Assembly: GCA_030248195.1 (NCBI GenBank)
Contig: JASAND010006862.1
Coordinates: forward strand, 30,001-94,000
Direction of reading: 5' to 3'
Length of the DNA stretch: 64,000 bases
DNA from: Trissonchulus latispiculum
Lineage: Eukaryota; Nematoda; Enoplea; Enoplida; Ironidae
Under the pieces are notes generated by a model. That model had not been told where the DNA came from. It did not search any database and saw nothing but the letters and a program-made list of their open reading frames with translations. Every line of letters begins with the position of its first letter. Position 1 is the first letter of the stretch. Shown piece after piece: positions 60,969-64,000 of this stretch. Position numbers and translations under genes: made by a program.

Positions 60969-62341
60969 CTTCATACCAGTAAAAATAGCAGTTGTCTGCA
61001 GTTGCCAGAAAACAAGTTTGGATGTCATAGAAAATTTTCATGCAAAACTTTGTCTTAGTGTGTCGTCTACATTTTAACGTAAACGAAGGGAAAGTTTGTG
61101 TTTAGTGAGTATTGGTGGTTTTTGCAACCATTATTCTGCAGAGTGCTGATCTTGCGACATTAACTAGAATTGTCAAGGATGATCATATTTTGACCTTAGT
61201 AGTGGTACCTTCACATTGGTTTCTATGACGTCCTTCTAAGGGTACTGGAGTGATACTAAGCAATTTTTAAGTAACAAAGTTACAAGATAATTAAAGCAAG
61301 GTTTACATAGACACTTAGTAGTATCCCCGCCACAGGTTTATCCTATCTTACAATACTGACTGCTAAGTAGCACTTGAGAGTTTTAGTATACAGCATTGTC
61401 TACATGAAAGTCCAAAAGGTGTTTGCTGAAACGATTTTTATTAGTGCCTACAATACATACTAAATATAACGCAAATATTTAAACTATACTAAATCAGATT
61501 TTACTAGTCTGTCCCTGGCAAAGGTGGGCATTTCACTCACGTTCACCGCCTCCCTGTCTTCAGGCTAGCGCCATCTCCCGCCTCCCCCTCTCGTAACCGA
61601 GCCCGACCCCGGCGGACCGGAAGGGTTGTTAAAAAGGGCGGCCACATCTATGGGCGCCATTCCAACACACAATAGACGGAAGCATCGGCTGTGCACTCCA
61701 CAGCCGCATGTGTTGATAGCACAGATCCGTGGAGTCACGCTCAAAATAGACTCCAACTAAAACGGCCAAATTCTCGTGCCAGAGTTAGATAGCTGGTGAT
61801 CTTCCTGCACCATTTCGACCTAAAACAAATTTAAAGCAAATTTTTTTGAGTTATTGTAAGAAGAATAAGCAACCTTTAATACTATACTAGTTCTTTTCTA
61901 ATACCATTATAATATCTTCTAATTCCAATATCGTCAGTCTTACATGTCGAAACTGGTTGGAGTTTCAATCCGTGAGTATCAGCTCAAATGTCATTCTTTT
62001 ACTTGCAAGCTATCTATATCGACAAAGCAATCATAACGCGGGGCCTATTGTCACAGGCGAGGTAAGTGTTAAAAAGCTGAAATCCTCCACCACCCTCAAC
62101 TTGAGACTTGAGAAGACTAACGTTAAGCCATCATTTTGACACCGTTAGAGATAGGGTTCAAACAAGTATTCGGAAACAGCTCTATGGTTACAAATGGATT
62201 GATTAAGTATAAAAATTACACAAACACTATATAGTAGCTCAATTTTCTTTTACGTTTTGCTTTGTTATAATGCATAACTAAGACGCGGTAAAATGCGGGT
62301 GAGTTTGGTAAGGTTAATTATTAATAACTTTTCAAAATTAC
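60969..62341. other. Host DNA without recognised gene
   Basis: A GC-richer island lies at 61,555-61,760 (open on the minus strand, unrecognised). Nothing else stands out. Confidence 0.35.
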
Positions 62342-62491
62342 CTGTGCCTGATCGTCGAAGGCTGCGCAATACATGAGGCAGCTTTGATTTTCTGGAATCC
62401 TTTGTACGATGCAGACATCGTGAAAACGACGTCCACAGGGACCTGTCATCGTACTGCAATTATCAGATTCATCCAGACAAAAATTACAAGT
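62342..62491 (-). CDS. Host exon with cysteine-rich (RING-like) zinc-finger pattern
   Basis: A 150-nt phase-0 exon between a TAACAG acceptor and a CAG/GTAATT donor. It encodes T-C-N-F-C…D-N-C…GPCGRRFHDVC…Q-S-C-L-M-Y-C, a C-x2-C…C-x4-H-x2-C…C-x2/3-C pattern like a treble-clef or atypical RING finger. The adjacent upstream frame (62,540-62,958) may belong to the same gene. Spacing is not canonical for RING, so the class is open. Confidence 0.45.
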
Positions 62492-62539
62492 CTGTTAGTG
62501 TTGGAGGCGGCTGTCATGTTGTTTGCTGCGGCACTGTTG

Positions 62540-62958
62540 TTATCGATGACATATCGAACATTCGGCTCTTGAGTGGCTAGCTTCTGTATTATTCGAGTTG
62601 CTAGAGTTAGTGACTATGCTGTTGGTACTACCAGCAGCAAAGTTGATGACTCTTCCAATGGGGTGGTTGGACTGAGAGGTTGACAGACGTAACTGGTAAA
62701 TGGCATTTGTGTGCCCGATCACATTCATTGACGGTATCTCCACGGAAACAACATCATCATCGTCTTCATCATCAGAAATGATAGCAGTACTTCCAGTGGT
62801 ATCGTCTCCCACCTAATTTTATTATCAACGGACGTAGCGTAGTCAACGGACGCTGCAGACTGGTGGTCTTCTTTGCCTGGATGTGTTGCTGCTGAGCCCC
62901 TTTCGTGAACAACGCTTAACGTGGCCCCAACGGGTAGTATTAGTTTGAAGAAGACCAT
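62540..62958 (-). CDS. Possible upstream exons of the zinc-finger gene
   Basis: Two overlapping minus-strand frames: ATG at 62,958 (MVFFKLILPVGATLSVVHERG, a possible signal or start exon) and 62,812-62,540, containing an acidic run (S-D-D-E-D-D-D-D) and ending E-C-S-I-C-H-R. Exon limits could not be fixed: the nearest donor sites do not match the phase of the 62,342 exon. Treat as tentative. Confidence 0.25.
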
Positions 62959-64000
62959 GGCTAATGTAGACGTTGTAAGTACGTAAATGACGTACTGAAG
63001 CCTGCTGCCAAATGAATGCTCTAGCCTGCTTACGCTCCCTTAAATAGTATCTGTTGCCGGTGATGTCAATATTTTTAGCGCTAAGATGATTCTATTATGG
63101 CTGCCTTTAATGTCTTTTAGTTACGTTTTTGCCTTCTTCATATGACAGTCTACTCTCTCGTAATAATAGTAATTAATAATAAATAATAAGTAATAAGTAA
63201 AGTAATCACTAATAGTGCCGTAATTTCTACTGCTTTTCATTATGTTAGCTAAACCTTTGCTTCTAAGCAACAAATGTGACAAACTTTTTAGCCAATTACG
63301 TAGGTACAGTCAGAATTTAGAGGGCAAATTCGGGGAATTGAGCAATTGCAAGGAAGTGACAAGACAAGTTTTGGGGCGGGCAAGAAAGTTACGGCAGCTG
63401 TTGTAAGTTGAAAAGTGGTGAGGGTACTAGGTAGAGTCTTACAGGTAAGCAAATTCCTGGAATTAGTGAGAAACTCAAAAGTACTGCAACAGGCAAAAAG
63501 GCTGTTGGAGCTGTCATGATCACAGCTTAAAGGACTCTGACATCCTCTGTTGGGCAATGAGTAGAAATTTTTGAGAGGAATAGAGTTGCTCGGTTCTATA
63601 AAAACCAGCTACATTACGTCCAACTTCATCTATTTTAGAAAACAATGTTAGTGCAAACCTTAGATAGAAAATACTGCTAACGCTTATCTTAATAATGCCT
63701 TAATGAAAGTTGTTTTATTAATGATAGCCACAATAATGATACACGCACACACAATCAAGAATGTTAGTGTACACTTCAAAAACCCAGCAATAGGGGACTG
63801 AGCAGTGGTAAGACACTCGGACAACGCTGGCAGAGGAACAATAGGTTTTCTCAAATAAATAACCCACAATCACTAAAAAGTTTATACTTTAAATTGCACA
63901 GTACTAAAAGGGAAAATAATTACAAACCAAGCAGCACAAAAAAAGCACAAACAAACTAAAAAAGAATTTTATGTAGTTGAAAGGCACCACGCAAACTACA
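62959..64000. other. Host DNA without recognised gene
   Basis: An AATAAT/AGTAAT-rich tract lies at about 63,160-63,215. No supported coding exon. Confidence 0.35.

Noticed and set aside
1..64000. CRISPR arrays, tRNA, rRNA, bacterial operon signals
   Set aside because: No CRISPR spacing, no cloverleaf or rRNA core sequence recognised; introns and TATA promoters indicate eukaryotic DNA.

Overview
This is eukaryotic, almost certainly metazoan DNA. AT-rich host sequence carries spliceosomal introns, exons of a C-type lectin and of a DEG/ENaC channel, and many short transposons. Three blocks of virus-like genes are embedded in it. The host species cannot be named from the sequence; an aquatic invertebrate is a guess.

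Block A (1 to about 13,040) is a compact virus-like cluster cut by the left window edge. It holds a CARD-like gene start, an intact dUTPase, a family-B DNA polymerase broken by two stop codons and two frameshifts and containing a 106-nt GT-AG intron, a NADAR N-glycosidase, a Tribbles-like pseudokinase, four members of an unrecognised paralogous family, an unknown gene split by an 852-bp palindromic transposon, a tiny basic protein, and an unknown protein with a lysine-rich tract. Most genes have a TATA box 30-85 nt upstream. No capsid gene or integrase is seen in this part.

The stretch 13,040-27,363 is host DNA: a three-exon C-type lectin domain (minus strand), two exons of a DEG/ENaC channel (minus strand), and several TTAA-bounded non-autonomous DNA transposons, two of which sit in introns of these genes.

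Block B (27,370-42,284) is a complete but decayed Polinton/Maverick (adintovirus-like) element. It has AG...CT termini, inverted repeats of about 0.5 kb and a perfect 6-bp target duplication (GACACC). It carries NADAR, a YqaJ-type nuclease, adenain-like protease, major capsid, minor structural protein, penton, chromodomain integrase, packaging ATPase, two membrane proteins and PolB. Several core genes are frameshifted.

Block C (43,187-58,514) is a related element with the same AGTAGTATAG termini but inverted repeats of about 2.2 kb. Its structural genes and integrase are open. It adds a CARD-domain gene, a dsRBD-like gene, a TATA-binding-protein-like gene and a second penton-like gene. Its PolB is cut down to the zinc-finger N-terminus. 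Both terminal inverted repeats carry a promoter region, a start codon and a 5' splice site, so the first gene at each end is spliced from a leader exon inside the repeat. The flanks show no target duplication.

From 58,515 to 64,000 is host/repeat sequence: a degenerate retrotransposon gag fragment, a TCCTAAG-rich palindrome, another TTAA-bounded element, and a probable zinc-finger exon.

In B and C the morphogenesis cassette is collinear: membrane protein, ATPase, two small conserved proteins, integrase, penton(s), minor structural protein, major capsid protein, protease, membrane protein. The genes at the element ends (PolB, CARD, NADAR, TBP-like, dsRBD-like) differ and look like the replication and host-interaction modules.
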